A stretch of DNA of 64,000 nt from Aquilonibacter sp963820185 (GTDB lineage: Bacteria; Vulcanimicrobiota; Vulcanimicrobiia; Vulcanimicrobiales; Vulcanimicrobiaceae): positions 620,001 through 684,000 of the forward strand of contig CAWFYV010000002.1 in NCBI GenBank assembly GCA_963820185.1. Direction: 5' to 3'. This document shows, in pieces, positions 24,497 to 33,019 of this stretch. Below the pieces are notes generated by a model. It ran no database searches. It saw only the letters and a list, made by a program, of their open reading frames with translations, and had not been told where the DNA came from. A program made the position numbers and the translations under genes. Position 1 is the first letter of the stretch. Every line of letters starts with the position of its first letter.

Positions 24497-26509
24497 TTAG
24501 GTCGTTGCCATTTCCTTTGCCGGATCGTCTGTGTAGTCGAGGTAAACCAAACCGGTAAAGATCTCGAGCGGCCACGCGTGCATCCCGTGCTCGTCCGCTA
24601 AATCAACCGGCGATTTGTGTTCGCTAACCATCTGATCCACGATTTCTTCGGGTGTCGACTTGATATCGGCAGCGAGGATCGTTGCTACGACCACGTCGCC
24701 CGGCGTGATGTTCTTGTGGATCATCTCGTCGTAGGGTATACCGTCCATACCAAAGCGTTGTTGCAGGGCGTACTGCAAGGTTTGATAGCGACCGGGCGAG
24801 GCGCCCAAACCAAGCAAGGTGATGTGGGCCGAGATCTGGCGCGTGCGCGCCATGTTGTAGAGTTGCGCCGCTTGCGAGGCCTCGGTTGCAGCTGCGTTGA
24901 GCCCGTCCAGGCCCTTCTGCATCATCTGCTGGAGCTGAGCATAGTCGCTTTGGTTGATGTCGCCGCGGAAACTCGTCGTCGTGTACGCGAGCCGGCGCAG
25001 CAGCTCGTCGAGGTCGCCAAGCGATTGATCGAGCGTGGTCAACGAGGCGCGCGCAGCATCGACGCTACGAATCATGTCACTATCGGCGCGACGTAGTTCG
25101 TCGAAGATGCCCGGATACGAGGGAAGAATTGCGATATGATCGCTCGGGATCGGCGTCGCGTTGAGCGTATCTTGCATCTCACTAAGGATGCCGTTGCTCT
25201 CCTTGAGCAGGCCCGATTCCTTATTGCGTTCGAGCGAACCCACCCCACCGACCACCTGACCTGCATCATCCATCGTGCTGTTGAGCGAGCGCGACATCGC
25301 CATCAGATTCTTGTAGATCGCTTCGACCTTCGAGCCATGTTGGATGTTGATGTTTTGAAACGGCGGCGGCTCCGCGTTGATTGCGGCGGTGCGCGTCGCG
25401 ATCTGTTTGAGTTGATCCTTGGCTTGATCGCGCCGCGCGGCGACCTCAGAGTTCGCCGCTTGCTGTGAGGCTTCGGCGGATGCGAGCTGGTTGCGCAAGC
25501 CGGTGAGGTTGGGCTGTGTGAGCATCACGCGCTGTGCTTGCACCGCACGAAGTGCGGTGATCTTTTGCGTTGCGAGTGCCTTGGTCTGCGGCGAACCGGT
25601 GTTCATCGCTTCGGTCAGCGTTTGCTCGCTCTTGTTAGGGAAGCCGAGCGCGATTTGATCTTGGCCGAGTCCAAGCAGCGCTTCCGCGTTGTTCGGATCG
25701 GTTTTGAGAATCTTTTCGAACTGCAGCGACGAGAATTCATAACGCGCGCGCTCTTGATCTTCCGCGGCTTCCACGACTCGCTGATCGGTCGTCACTTTGG
25801 TCGGATCGAGTTCGGGGTAGCCATCGAGATGATTGACGCGTGCGCCGGGAGCAGGGTGGTCTTCGAGATACTTGTTCACGAGATCGTTGTGCTCGTCGCC
25901 CAGGATCGTAAGATGTTCGAGCATCGTCTTCATGTTGTCGGGGTCGTAGCCGGCGCGCGACATCAACTGCAATCCGGTGCGATCGGCTTGCAACTCGTCG
26001 GCGCGCTCGATCTTCGCGAATGCGCCAGCTTCCATCAAGTTGCCGAACTCGTAAATGATCGGCGAGAAGAGCGAGGCGATGCCGAAGAGCAGATTGAGCC
26101 CTTCGAGTTTCGCTTGCGAGGTGAGCACGTGACGGCGCTCGATGTGGCCGGTTTCGTGGCCGATCACGCCGGCGAACTCGTCGTCGGACTGCACGAAATC
26201 GATCAACCCTTCATCGATGTACACGTATCCGCCGAGCGTAGCGAACGAATTGACCGAGCTATCCTTGATGATCTTGATGTTGTACGGAACGTCTTTGCGC
26301 TCGACTTGCTTCCAAAGACTGCCCGCGATCTTTTGCGCATAAGCATTGAGCAGTGGATCGGTCTCGACGACGCTCGTCACGACGATCTGCTCGTCTTCCG
26401 AGCGGCCCATCTCAACTTCGGTTTGGGTCGACGTCGCGCCAACAGGTGCCGGGCATATGGCACCAACGACGAGCATCATGGATAGAAAGGCGGCGAGGCG
26501 ACGGAGCAT
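24497..26509 (-). CDS. Secreted M48-family metalloprotease with long helical C-terminal region
   Basis: A 670-residue protein. A signal peptide (to about residue 25) is followed by an M48 peptidase domain with zinc motif HETGH (in GVIGHETGHIERRH) and the glutamate ligand in ERADELQADRTG. A TPR-like stretch (AEALLGLGQDQIALGFPNKSEQTL) and a long coiled-coil-prone region follow. This organisation resembles BepA/YfgC, which degrades or assembles outer-membrane proteins, but the C-terminal extension is about 200 residues longer than usual. Confidence 0.88.
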   Translation of the reverse strand: MLRRLAAFLSMMLVVGAICPAPVGATSTQTEVEMGRSEDEQIVVTSVVETDPLLNAYAQKIAGSLWKQVERKDVPYNIKIIKDSSVNSFATLGGYVYIDEGLIDFVQSDDEFAGVIGHETGHIERRHVLTSQAKLEGLNLLFGIASLFSPIIYEFGNLMEAGAFAKIERADELQADRTGLQLMSRAGYDPDNMKTMLEHLTILGDEHNDLVNKYLEDHPAPGARVNHLDGYPELDPTKVTTDQRVVEAAEDQERARYEFSSLQFEKILKTDPNNAEALLGLGQDQIALGFPNKSEQTLTEAMNTGSPQTKALATQKITALRAVQAQRVMLTQPNLTGLRNQLASAEASQQAANSEVAARRDQAKDQLKQIATRTAAINAEPPPFQNINIQHGSKVEAIYKNLMAMSRSLNSTMDDAGQVVGGVGSLERNKESGLLKESNGILSEMQDTLNATPIPSDHIAILPSYPGIFDELRRADSDMIRSVDAARASLTTLDQSLGDLDELLRRLAYTTTSFRGDINQSDYAQLQQMMQKGLDGLNAAATEASQAAQLYNMARTRQISAHITLLGLGASPGRYQTLQYALQQRFGMDGIPYDEMIHKNITPGDVVVATILAADIKSTPEEIVDQMVSEHKSPVDLADEHGMHAWPLEIFTGLVYLDYTDDPAKEMATT

Positions 26510-26592
26510 ACTGTGACGTCCTTTACCGGAGGGGCTTCTTCAATGTTACGGCGACCACGTGTTCCCGTACAACGGCTGGCCAGGACCGGGCG

Positions 26593-26621
26593 TTACCAGT
26601 GTGTACAGAAGTGTGTATAAC
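26593..26621 (+). promoter_or_regulatory. Candidate sigma-70 promoter for the min operon
   Basis: TTACCA (26593-26598), a 17-base spacer and TATAAC (26616-26621) fit a sigma-70 promoter about 64 bases upstream of the minC ATG. It lies in the 182-base divergent region with the M48 gene, which otherwise shows nothing recognisable. Confidence 0.45.
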
Positions 26622-26691
26622 CGGAAGAACTTGCGAGTCCCTGTGGATTTGGAAAGGGCCGTCCGACGCAAGCGTCTCAAATCGGAGCCCA

Positions 26692-27480
26692 ATGTCGTTA
26701 CTTCGCGGGCGAGGCCTCGGCCTCGAAGTCCATCTCGCCGGTTTGGACTTCGATACGGCGATCCAGGAGTTGACCGCTCGCCTTAGTGAGCGGCCCGAGT
26801 TCTATCGTGGTGCGACGGCAAGCGTAACGCTGGGTGACGAGCCCTTGACCCCCGAGCAAATCGACGCCCTTCAGGCGGCCCTCGGGTTAGCGGGCATCGA
26901 GCTTGGCGCGATCGGACGGGCGGCGCCGGGCCAAGAGTTGGCGCGGCGGCGCGCCATGCGCCCCAAAACCGAGGCCGAGCTTTCCGATTCCGCGCGTTCG
27001 CTCGTCGCGGATTTCGCCGGGGCCCGTGCCGATATCGCGGAGCGCCGTAAACGCGGTGAGTCGAGCGTGCGTCGCGTGAACGTTGCGGCTGCGGCGGCGC
27101 AGGCCGCCGCGCCGTTGCAAGTCGCGCCGCCGCCGCCGGGCACGCTCTACCACGTCGGCACGCTGCGCGGTGGCCAAGCGTTGCATCACGCGGGCAACAT
27201 CGTGGTGGTCGGAGACGTCAATCCTGGTACGGAGCTGGTCGCAACCGGCGATATCGTCGTCTTTGGACGTTTGCTCGGTGTTGCACATGCGGGCGCGCAA
27301 GGTGATAATGATGCAAAGGTCTACGCACTGCACCTGCAAGCAACACAATTACGTATTGCCACCTGCATAGCGGTCGATGAGGCGCGTTCGCGCGCCACGT
27401 CGGAGCCGGAGGTGGCGTTTGTCCGTGAGGGGCGCATTACGATCGCCCCATTTTCCAAAGCTGCGGAGGTACCCGGATAG
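26692..27480 (+). CDS. minC: Septum site-determining protein MinC
   Basis: A 262-residue FtsZ-polymerisation inhibitor. An N-terminal domain (LDFDTAIQELTARLSERPEFYRGA, residues to about 110) is joined by an Ala/Pro-rich linker to the right-handed beta-helix domain: GTLRGGQALHHAGNIVVVGDVNPGTELVATGDIVVFGRLLGVAHAGA. The ATG at 26692 is preceded by GGAG; longer upstream reading is non-family. It opens minC-minD-minD-minE-rodA and ends one base before the first minD. Confidence 0.95.
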   Translation: MSLLRGRGLGLEVHLAGLDFDTAIQELTARLSERPEFYRGATASVTLGDEPLTPEQIDALQAALGLAGIELGAIGRAAPGQELARRRAMRPKTEAELSDSARSLVADFAGARADIAERRKRGESSVRRVNVAAAAAQAAAPLQVAPPPPGTLYHVGTLRGGQALHHAGNIVVVGDVNPGTELVATGDIVVFGRLLGVAHAGAQGDNDAKVYALHLQATQLRIATCIAVDEARSRATSEPEVAFVREGRITIAPFSKAAEVPG

Positions 27481-27481
27481 C

Positions 27482-28273
27482 ATGGCAGGACGTCGCATCG
27501 TCGTAACGTCGGGAAAAGGCGGCGTGGGCAAAACCACGACAACCGCGAATCTCGGCGCAGCGCTTGCCAAACGCGGCATGCGCGTGGTGCTGGTCGACGC
27601 GGATATCGGCTTGCGCAATCTGGATTTGGTGCTCGGCTTGGAAAAGCGCATCGTCTTCGATCTCGTCGAGGTCGCCGAAGGTCGCTGTCAGTTGCGCCAA
27701 GCGCTGATCAAAGACAAGCGCTTTGAGTCGCTTGCCATTCTTCCCGCGGCGCAGACGCGCGATAAGGATGCGATCACCGAAGCGCAGTTCGAAGCGATCG
27801 TCGCGCAGGCCGCCGAGCAAGCGGATTACGTGTTGATCGACTGTCCGGCGGGCATCGAAGGCGGATTTCGCAATGCGGTCGCCGGCGCGAAAGAGGCGAT
27901 CATCGTAACGACGCCCGAGGTCAGCGCGATTCGCGACGCCGATCGCGTGGTCGGCAAGGTCAACGATCGCGGAATGCCGATGCGTTTGATCGTCAATCGC
28001 CTGCGCCCGGAGATGGTGCGCACGGGCGACATGCTCTCGGTTGAGGACGTGTGCGAGATCCTCGCGATCGAGCTGCTCGGCGTCGTGCCCGACGATGCCG
28101 AGGTCATCGACACAACCAACCGTGGCGAGCCGATCGTGCTCGATCCGACTGCGCGACTCGGCGTAATCTACGACAAGATCGCCCGCCGTCTCGAGGGTGA
28201 GATGGTGCCGTTCACGAGTTTCGACTCGCAAGGCTTCTTCGGCAAACTCTTCGGCGCGCTCAAGGCGGGGTAG
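27482..28273 (+). CDS. minD: Septum site-determining ATPase MinD, first copy
   Basis: A 263-residue ParA/MinD ATPase with deviant Walker A KGGVGKTT, VLVDADIGLRNLD, VLIDCPAGIEGGF and VNRLRPEMV. The C-terminal amphipathic membrane-targeting helix is present (GFFGKLFGALK). MinD carries MinC to the membrane and cycles with MinE. It is followed after two bases by a second, clearly paralogous minD. Confidence 0.95.
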   Translation: MAGRRIVVTSGKGGVGKTTTTANLGAALAKRGMRVVLVDADIGLRNLDLVLGLEKRIVFDLVEVAEGRCQLRQALIKDKRFESLAILPAAQTRDKDAITEAQFEAIVAQAAEQADYVLIDCPAGIEGGFRNAVAGAKEAIIVTTPEVSAIRDADRVVGKVNDRGMPMRLIVNRLRPEMVRTGDMLSVEDVCEILAIELLGVVPDDAEVIDTTNRGEPIVLDPTARLGVIYDKIARRLEGEMVPFTSFDSQGFFGKLFGALKAG

Positions 28274-28275
28274 CA

Positions 28276-29121
28276 ATGGCTATGCATCAACCACTCCCTC
28301 AAGAGATCGCGGCTCCGGCACCAAAGCTGGGGCGTGCGATCGTCGTGACCTCGGGCAAAGGCGGCGTCGGTAAGACGACGACCACCGCCAACCTCGGTAC
28401 GGCGCTGGCGCAACGCGGCGCACGCGTGGCGCTGGTCGACGCCGACGTCGGTCTGCGCAATCTCGACATCGTGCTTGGCCTTGAGAGCCGGGTGAAGTAC
28501 CACGTGCTCGACGTGCTCGAGGACAAGGTAAGCCTCGAGGAAGCGCTGGTGCCCGACAAGCACAGCGAGACGCTGGTGCTGCTCGCCGCTGCGCAGGCAC
28601 GCGAAAAGGAAGAAGTCGACACCGACAAGATGCGCGCGCTGATTCAACGTCTGCGCGAGCGCTACGAGTACGTGTTGATCGACTGTCCGGCCGGCATCGA
28701 GCTGGGTTTCCGCAACGCGATCGTCGGCGCCGATGAAGCCATCGTGGTGTGTACGCCCGAGGTTTCGGCGGTGCGCGATGTCGATCGTGTTGTCGGGTTG
28801 CTCGGTAACCGGTTCAAGCCGCAACTGATTATCAATCGTCTGCGACCGCAACTCGTCAAGAAGGGCAAGATGCTCTCGGTCGAAGATGTCAACGCGATTC
28901 TGCGCCTGCCGCTGCTGGGCGTCATTGCCGACGAACCGGAGATCATCATTACGACCAACAAAGGCGAACCGCTCGCGCTGCGCCACGAGGGCGAGACCGC
29001 GAACGCCTACCACGCCATTGCCGCGCGTATCGCCGGCGAAGATGTCGCCGCTCCCTCGCCCGCATCGAACCCTTCGCTCATGGAGAAGCTCGGGTCGATC
29101 TTCGGAGGGAAGCGCGCATGA
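28276..29121 (+). CDS. minD: Septum site-determining ATPase MinD, second copy
   Basis: A 281-residue paralogue of the preceding MinD, with an extra N-terminal segment of about 18 residues (MHQPLPQEIAAPAPKLG). All ATPase motifs are intact: KGGVGKTT, LVDADVGLRNLD, LIDCPAGIELGF, INRLRPQLV. The C-terminal membrane helix (LMEKLGSIFGGKR) is also intact. The minE start overlaps its stop by four bases. Neither copy shows signs of decay, so both are probably functional, possibly as a heterodimer. Confidence 0.93.
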   Translation: MAMHQPLPQEIAAPAPKLGRAIVVTSGKGGVGKTTTTANLGTALAQRGARVALVDADVGLRNLDIVLGLESRVKYHVLDVLEDKVSLEEALVPDKHSETLVLLAAAQAREKEEVDTDKMRALIQRLRERYEYVLIDCPAGIELGFRNAIVGADEAIVVCTPEVSAVRDVDRVVGLLGNRFKPQLIINRLRPQLVKKGKMLSVEDVNAILRLPLLGVIADEPEIIITTNKGEPLALRHEGETANAYHAIAARIAGEDVAAPSPASNPSLMEKLGSIFGGKRA

Positions 29122-29480
29122 TTGAATGGGTCCGGAAGATCTTTGGCGGTCCCGCGTCGAGCACGACCGCCAAGGAGCGGCTGCGTTTGGTGCTGATGAC
29201 CGACCACCTCGCGCTCGCTCCCGACATCATCGAGAACATGAAGCGCGACCTGATCGACGTGATCTCGCGCTATGTCGAAGTCGATCGCGACAAGGTCGAA
29301 GTGAACTTCGAACGCGAGGACCGCGCGCTTGCGATGCTGGCGAACATTCCGATCGTCTCGGTCAATCGCCCGAGCCCGCCGCCCGAGCCGCCGCCGCAGC
29401 CGGGGACCCTCTCCGGGCCGCCGCCGCGCCGTCGCCGAAGAAAGAAGCCGCAGACGCAGAATCCGGCGACCGCGCATTGA
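29118..29480 (+). CDS. minE: Cell division topological specificity factor MinE with proline/arginine-rich tail
   Basis: A 120-residue MinE. The membrane-targeting start (WVRKIFGG), MinD-contact helix (AKERLRLVLMTDHLALAP) and the dimerisation strand VEVNFEREDRALAMLANIPI match the family. Typical MinE is about 80-90 residues. The remaining 35 residues here are a run of prolines followed by a basic cluster (RRRRRKK), which I do not recognise from other MinE proteins. Confidence 0.92.
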   Translation: MIEWVRKIFGGPASSTTAKERLRLVLMTDHLALAPDIIENMKRDLIDVISRYVEVDRDKVEVNFEREDRALAMLANIPIVSVNRPSPPPEPPPQPGTLSGPPPRRRRRKKPQTQNPATAH

Positions 29481-29491
29481 ACTAATCCGCA

Positions 29492-30625
29492 ATGGCGGTT
29501 CTCTCCCTCGGTATCGACACCCGGCGCTACGCCCGCAATTTCAATTGGCCGCTTGCGATTGCGCCGCTGCTCATCGCCATTCTCGGCGTGCTTTGCATAC
29601 AGTCGGCCAATCTGCACGACGCCGATGGTGCCGGCGAATACAAACGCCAACTGATCTACATTGCGCTCGGCATTCCGCTGATGCTCGCTTTTTCGCTCGT
29701 CGACTATCGCAATTGGCGGCGCTGGGCACCCGCGCTCTACGTCATCAATCTCTTGCTCTTGATCTTCATTCTGCGCGGGGGTCATTCGGCGCTCGGTGCG
29801 CAGCGCTGGATCTCGCTTGGCCCGCTCGGTACGTTTCAGCCGTCTGAACCCGCGAAACTGATTCTTGCGATCTCGCTCGCGTTCGTGCTGTGCCGGCACA
29901 CCTACGATCGCATCCAAGATCTGTGGCAGCCGCTGCTCACAGCCGCAATTCCCGCGCTCTTGATCATCAAGCAGCCCGATCTTGGCACGGGACTTGTGAT
30001 TGGCGCGATTCTCACCGTGCAACTCTTTTTTGGCCTGCCGAAGTTTGGCGACTTTCTGATCTACATCATGGCGGTCCTCACCGCGGGCGCGGCGGCGGTC
30101 GGTACGAATGCGATCTTGAAGCCATTCCAAAAAGCGCGGCTGTTCGTTTTTCTCAATCCGCACGCCGATCCGCAAGGCGCCGGCTACAATCTCAATCAAT
30201 CGAAGATCGCGGTCGGCAATGGCGAGTGGTTTGGGCGCGGTTTGCACCAAGGCACGCAGACGCAGTTGAACTTTGTGCCGTTCCACTCGCGCGATTTCAT
30301 TTTCACGGTACTGGCCGAAGAGTTCGGCTTCTTCGGGGCGCTGGCGCTCGTCGTGCTCTATGGGTTCTTGCTCTATGGCGGGATTCGCACGATAATCGTC
30401 GCGCGCGACCGCTTCGGCGTCTTACTTGCCTCCGGCCTCGTCGCGATGTTGTTCTTCCACATCATCGTCAACATCGGGATGACGATCGGTATCATGCCGA
30501 TCACGGGCATCCCGCTGCCGTTCATGTCCTTCGGCGGTTCGGCGATTCTCACCGAATTCGCGGCCGTCGGTGTGCTGCTAAATATCTACTCGCAAAAAGA
30601 TCGAGACGTACTCGGCAACGCATAA
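29492..30625 (+). CDS. rodA: Peptidoglycan glycosyltransferase RodA (SEDS family)
   Basis: A 377-residue SEDS protein with about ten membrane helices. Motifs: SLGPLGTFQPSEPAKL, IIKQPDLGTGLV, and the C-terminal GMTIGIMPITGIPLPFMSFGGSA. These favour RodA over FtsW. It polymerises lipid II for side-wall synthesis. It lies 11 bases after minE, so division-site selection and elongation genes are probably cotranscribed. The end overlaps the convergent methyltransferase by 40 bases. Confidence 0.93.
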   Translation: MAVLSLGIDTRRYARNFNWPLAIAPLLIAILGVLCIQSANLHDADGAGEYKRQLIYIALGIPLMLAFSLVDYRNWRRWAPALYVINLLLLIFILRGGHSALGAQRWISLGPLGTFQPSEPAKLILAISLAFVLCRHTYDRIQDLWQPLLTAAIPALLIIKQPDLGTGLVIGAILTVQLFFGLPKFGDFLIYIMAVLTAGAAAVGTNAILKPFQKARLFVFLNPHADPQGAGYNLNQSKIAVGNGEWFGRGLHQGTQTQLNFVPFHSRDFIFTVLAEEFGFFGALALVVLYGFLLYGGIRTIIVARDRFGVLLASGLVAMLFFHIIVNIGMTIGIMPITGIPLPFMSFGGSAILTEFAAVGVLLNIYSQKDRDVLGNA

Positions 30626-31212
30626 CACGCACCGCAGGCGATCTGCGCGATCAATTCCCATGCGGGCATCGCATCAAGTACTTCACGCTCGACCGGCGTG
30701 TGGTATAAGAGCCACGTCGCGCCGGGATCACGGCGACCTTCAATGCTCGCAAGCGTCGTGCGAAGCGCTTCAGCATCGAACGGATTGAAGAGAAAGACGA
30801 CGAGATCGCCGGGCGGATAGTGCGCGATGCGCGCGTCGCCGCGCACGAGTCGAACGTCGTGACATCGTAAGCCGCGCTCGCGTGTGGTGGCGAGATTTTC
30901 CTTCGCGACTTCGTAGAGGCCGGGTGAAAGTTCGATGCCCAGCACCTGTTTAAACGGATATTCTGCGGCAAGGATCACCGCTCGGCCCATGCCGGCGCCG
31001 ACGTCGACGAACGTGCTGCCTTTCGCCGCGTCCTTCGGTACAAGCGCCATAAGTGCGCGAAAGTCGGGCACGGGTACGGCCTCGTAGTGGGTCGCGTGCG
31101 CGCCCGCGTCACCAACGGCATCCGGATCCAGATCGGTGAGGAAGAGTACGGCGTGCGTGGTAACACCGTAGTCGTGATCGAACCGGCGTCCACCGCTACG
31201 CGACTTAGCCAC
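30586..31212 (-). CDS. Class I SAM-dependent methyltransferase
   Basis: A 208-residue protein with motif I FVDVGAGMGRAVILAAEYPF, an acidic LGIELSPGLYEVA strand and a post-motif VVFLFNPFDAEAL. This organisation resembles small SAM methyltransferases of unknown target. The GTG at 31212 is preferred because it leaves the divergent gene start intact; an upstream ATG at 31245 would overlap it by 31 bases. Two bases separate the two divergent starts. Confidence 0.8.
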   Translation of the reverse strand: MAKSRSGGRRFDHDYGVTTHAVLFLTDLDPDAVGDAGAHATHYEAVPVPDFRALMALVPKDAAKGSTFVDVGAGMGRAVILAAEYPFKQVLGIELSPGLYEVAKENLATTRERGLRCHDVRLVRGDARIAHYPPGDLVVFLFNPFDAEALRTTLASIEGRRDPGATWLLYHTPVEREVLDAMPAWELIAQIACGACYALPSTSRSFCE

Positions 31213-31214
31213 GC

Positions 31215-32000
31215 ATGAAGCTTCCCTACCGTGTAGGCGATACATTTACGATGCCGGTCGGCGATGGCAGCCTGGTCGAGGCGACGATCGTCGCGCACGA
31301 TCACCACACGGTCGACATCGCCGTCTCCGATCTCGTGTTACGCGTAAGCGATCGCGCGCTCGTGCTGCACCGTTGGAAGGTAAAGCATTGTCATCCCGAG
31401 CGTAGCGAAGCGAAGTCGAGGGACCGAACTAACGCTTGGATCGGGCCGGCGCATGCCGAGCGAATCGTGGCGGCACACCTTGGCATCGCCAGCCTCGAGC
31501 TGCCGCCGCTTTACGTGCACAACCAATGGAAACCGGAGTTTCCGCTCGATTCGCGCTACCTGCGCGTTGCCGGGCGTGGCGTCACGCTCGACCCGCGCGA
31601 GCTTGCGCGATTTACGAAGCTTGAGGCGCTCGAGTGCTCGGGTGTAGCGCTGACCTCGCTCGCGTTTCCGTCAACGTTGCGCGCGCTGCGGCTCGCATGG
31701 ATCACCACGCCTGTCGACTTGCGCGAACTCGCCGGGCTGCAACTGCATACACTGCATCTCGAGGAGTTGCGCGAAGCACGCGGCGTCGATGCGTTGGCAC
31801 GTTTCACAACGTTGCAGCAACTCGAGATGTTGGGTTTCTGGCAGCTCACGCTCGAGGACGCGAGACCGTTGCTCGATTTGCCTAATCTGCTGCGCGCGGA
31901 GATCGATATCGGCGGGCGGCGTAAGAATGTTGAACTCTACAAGCGCGCCAACTGGGCCTACCCGTGGCCCTTCGTTCTAAACGCGCTAAACGCGACGTAG
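31215..32000 (+). CDS. LRR-like protein of unknown function carrying an in-frame dispersed repeat
   Basis: A 261-residue protein. An N-terminal small beta domain (VGDTFTMPVGDGSLVEATIVAH; loosely like Imm26-type proteins) ends near residue 55. A complete dispersed repeat (31390-31427) is read in frame as CHPERSEAKSRDR. Residues 85-260 contain leucine-rich-like repeats (LTSLAFPSTLRALRLAW, LHTLHLEELREARG, FTTLQQLEMLGF). It may be two unrelated small proteins joined through the repeat. No function can be assigned. Confidence 0.6.
   Translation: MKLPYRVGDTFTMPVGDGSLVEATIVAHDHHTVDIAVSDLVLRVSDRALVLHRWKVKHCHPERSEAKSRDRTNAWIGPAHAERIVAAHLGIASLELPPLYVHNQWKPEFPLDSRYLRVAGRGVTLDPRELARFTKLEALECSGVALTSLAFPSTLRALRLAWITTPVDLRELAGLQLHTLHLEELREARGVDALARFTTLQQLEMLGFWQLTLEDARPLLDLPNLLRAEIDIGGRRKNVELYKRANWAYPWPFVLNALNAT
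31390..31427 (+). repeat. Dispersed repeat copy inside the LRR-like gene
   Basis: A full copy: GTCATCCCGAGCGTAGCGAA, then GCGAAGTCGAGGGACCG. It does not interrupt the frame. Confidence 0.9.
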
Positions 32001-32807
32001 CGCGATCAGGTGCGCGGCTTGGACGAAGCGGTTGATCTCCGCCGTGGCCAGCGGGTCGGGATGGACCCAGGCTAACGTTTGCACGTACTTGCCGCGCAAT
32101 TGCTTGATGCCGGGGAGGGCGCGCGCGTTGATTCGCATCTCTTTGAATCGTTCCGCGTCGCCTTTGAGCAGTTCACTTGGCAATGTGAAGCGCAGCGTGA
32201 CAACCCACTCTTGCCGCAGCACGTGGTCGATTAAGATGCGTGCGCCGCCGGTGCTGACGTCGATGAGGGTGGCTTCCATCGAGCCGGGCACATCGACGAT
32301 GGCGATGCGCACGGGGATGTCGACGTCGATGCGCCGATGCGCACGTTGCTCTTGGGCGGCGTGCGTCGGCTTGCTCGGTTCCGTTCCGCGCCGCGTCACG
32401 GCCAGTTCGCGCCGTTGCTGCTGGACGATGAAGCGGTGCAGCGCCTCGCCCGTTTCCTCGTCGAGGTTCGCGAATTCGACCGCGTACTTGAACGTGCGCT
32501 CCGCCGGGAAGAAGGTCACCTTGCGAATTTTCCCAGGTAGGCGAAGGTGCGGTTGCCCGTCGCGCGGCAGGTCGAACTCGACGGCGGTTTGGCCTTTGAG
32601 CGCGGTCCGGGCGGCCACCATCCCACCCCCGCCCGAAAGATCGACGAGCGTGGCGACCACCGGCGCCCGTACACCGGAAACCCGGAGCGTGATGGGGAGG
32701 GACATGGCCTGCCGGAAGGCGTTCCGCCGGTTGGACGCCACTACGGGCTCGTTGCCATAGCCGAAAAGCGCGGCCGCAAAGACGCGAGGATCATCTTCCT
32801 GCATCAT
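31986..32807 (-). CDS. Tandem PilZ-domain protein (c-di-GMP effector)
   Basis: A 273-residue protein with two PilZ domains. The first has RNAFR (RxxxR) and DLSGGG; the second has RAHRR and DVSTGG. Both sets of c-di-GMP contact motifs are intact. There is no YcgR N-terminal domain or glycosyltransferase, so the output is unknown. A GGDEF response regulator is encoded 8 kb away at 40072-41028, making it a candidate source of the second messenger. Confidence 0.88.
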   Translation of the reverse strand: MMQEDDPRVFAAALFGYGNEPVVASNRRNAFRQAMSLPITLRVSGVRAPVVATLVDLSGGGGMVAARTALKGQTAVEFDLPRDGQPHLRLPGKIRKVTFFPAERTFKYAVEFANLDEETGEALHRFIVQQQRRELAVTRRGTEPSKPTHAAQEQRAHRRIDVDIPVRIAIVDVPGSMEATLIDVSTGGARILIDHVLRQEWVVTLRFTLPSELLKGDAERFKEMRINARALPGIKQLRGKYVQTLAWVHPDPLATAEINRFVQAAHLIALRRV

Positions 32808-32940
32808 CGCCCAAAAGGGGCACGCTGTCGAGGGGCCGAGGCCCCAGAGCAGGTCCGCTCGCCGGCTCTCCTGAACTTCGTCGGCGTTTTAAGATTTCAC
32901 CCGGAGCATGCCCGGACGGTTGGCCCGTGTTGCCAGGTCA

Positions 32941-32985
32941 GACGCTTGCAGCGTCCCGTCATCCTGAGATGCGCACGTAGTGCGC
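32941..32985 (+). promoter_or_regulatory. Two consecutive hairpins upstream of the RNase E/G gene
   Basis: GACGCT-TGC-AGCGTC (32941-32955) and GCGCAC-GTA-GTGCGC (32971-32985) are perfect stems with three-base loops just upstream of the RNase start. The second lies in a GTCATCCTGAG-type repeat variant. In other bacteria rne 5' leaders mediate feedback; a similar role here is inference. Confidence 0.45.
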
Positions 32986-33019
32986 CTCGCAGGGCGTGTT
33001 CCAGACTCTAGAGGAAAAT

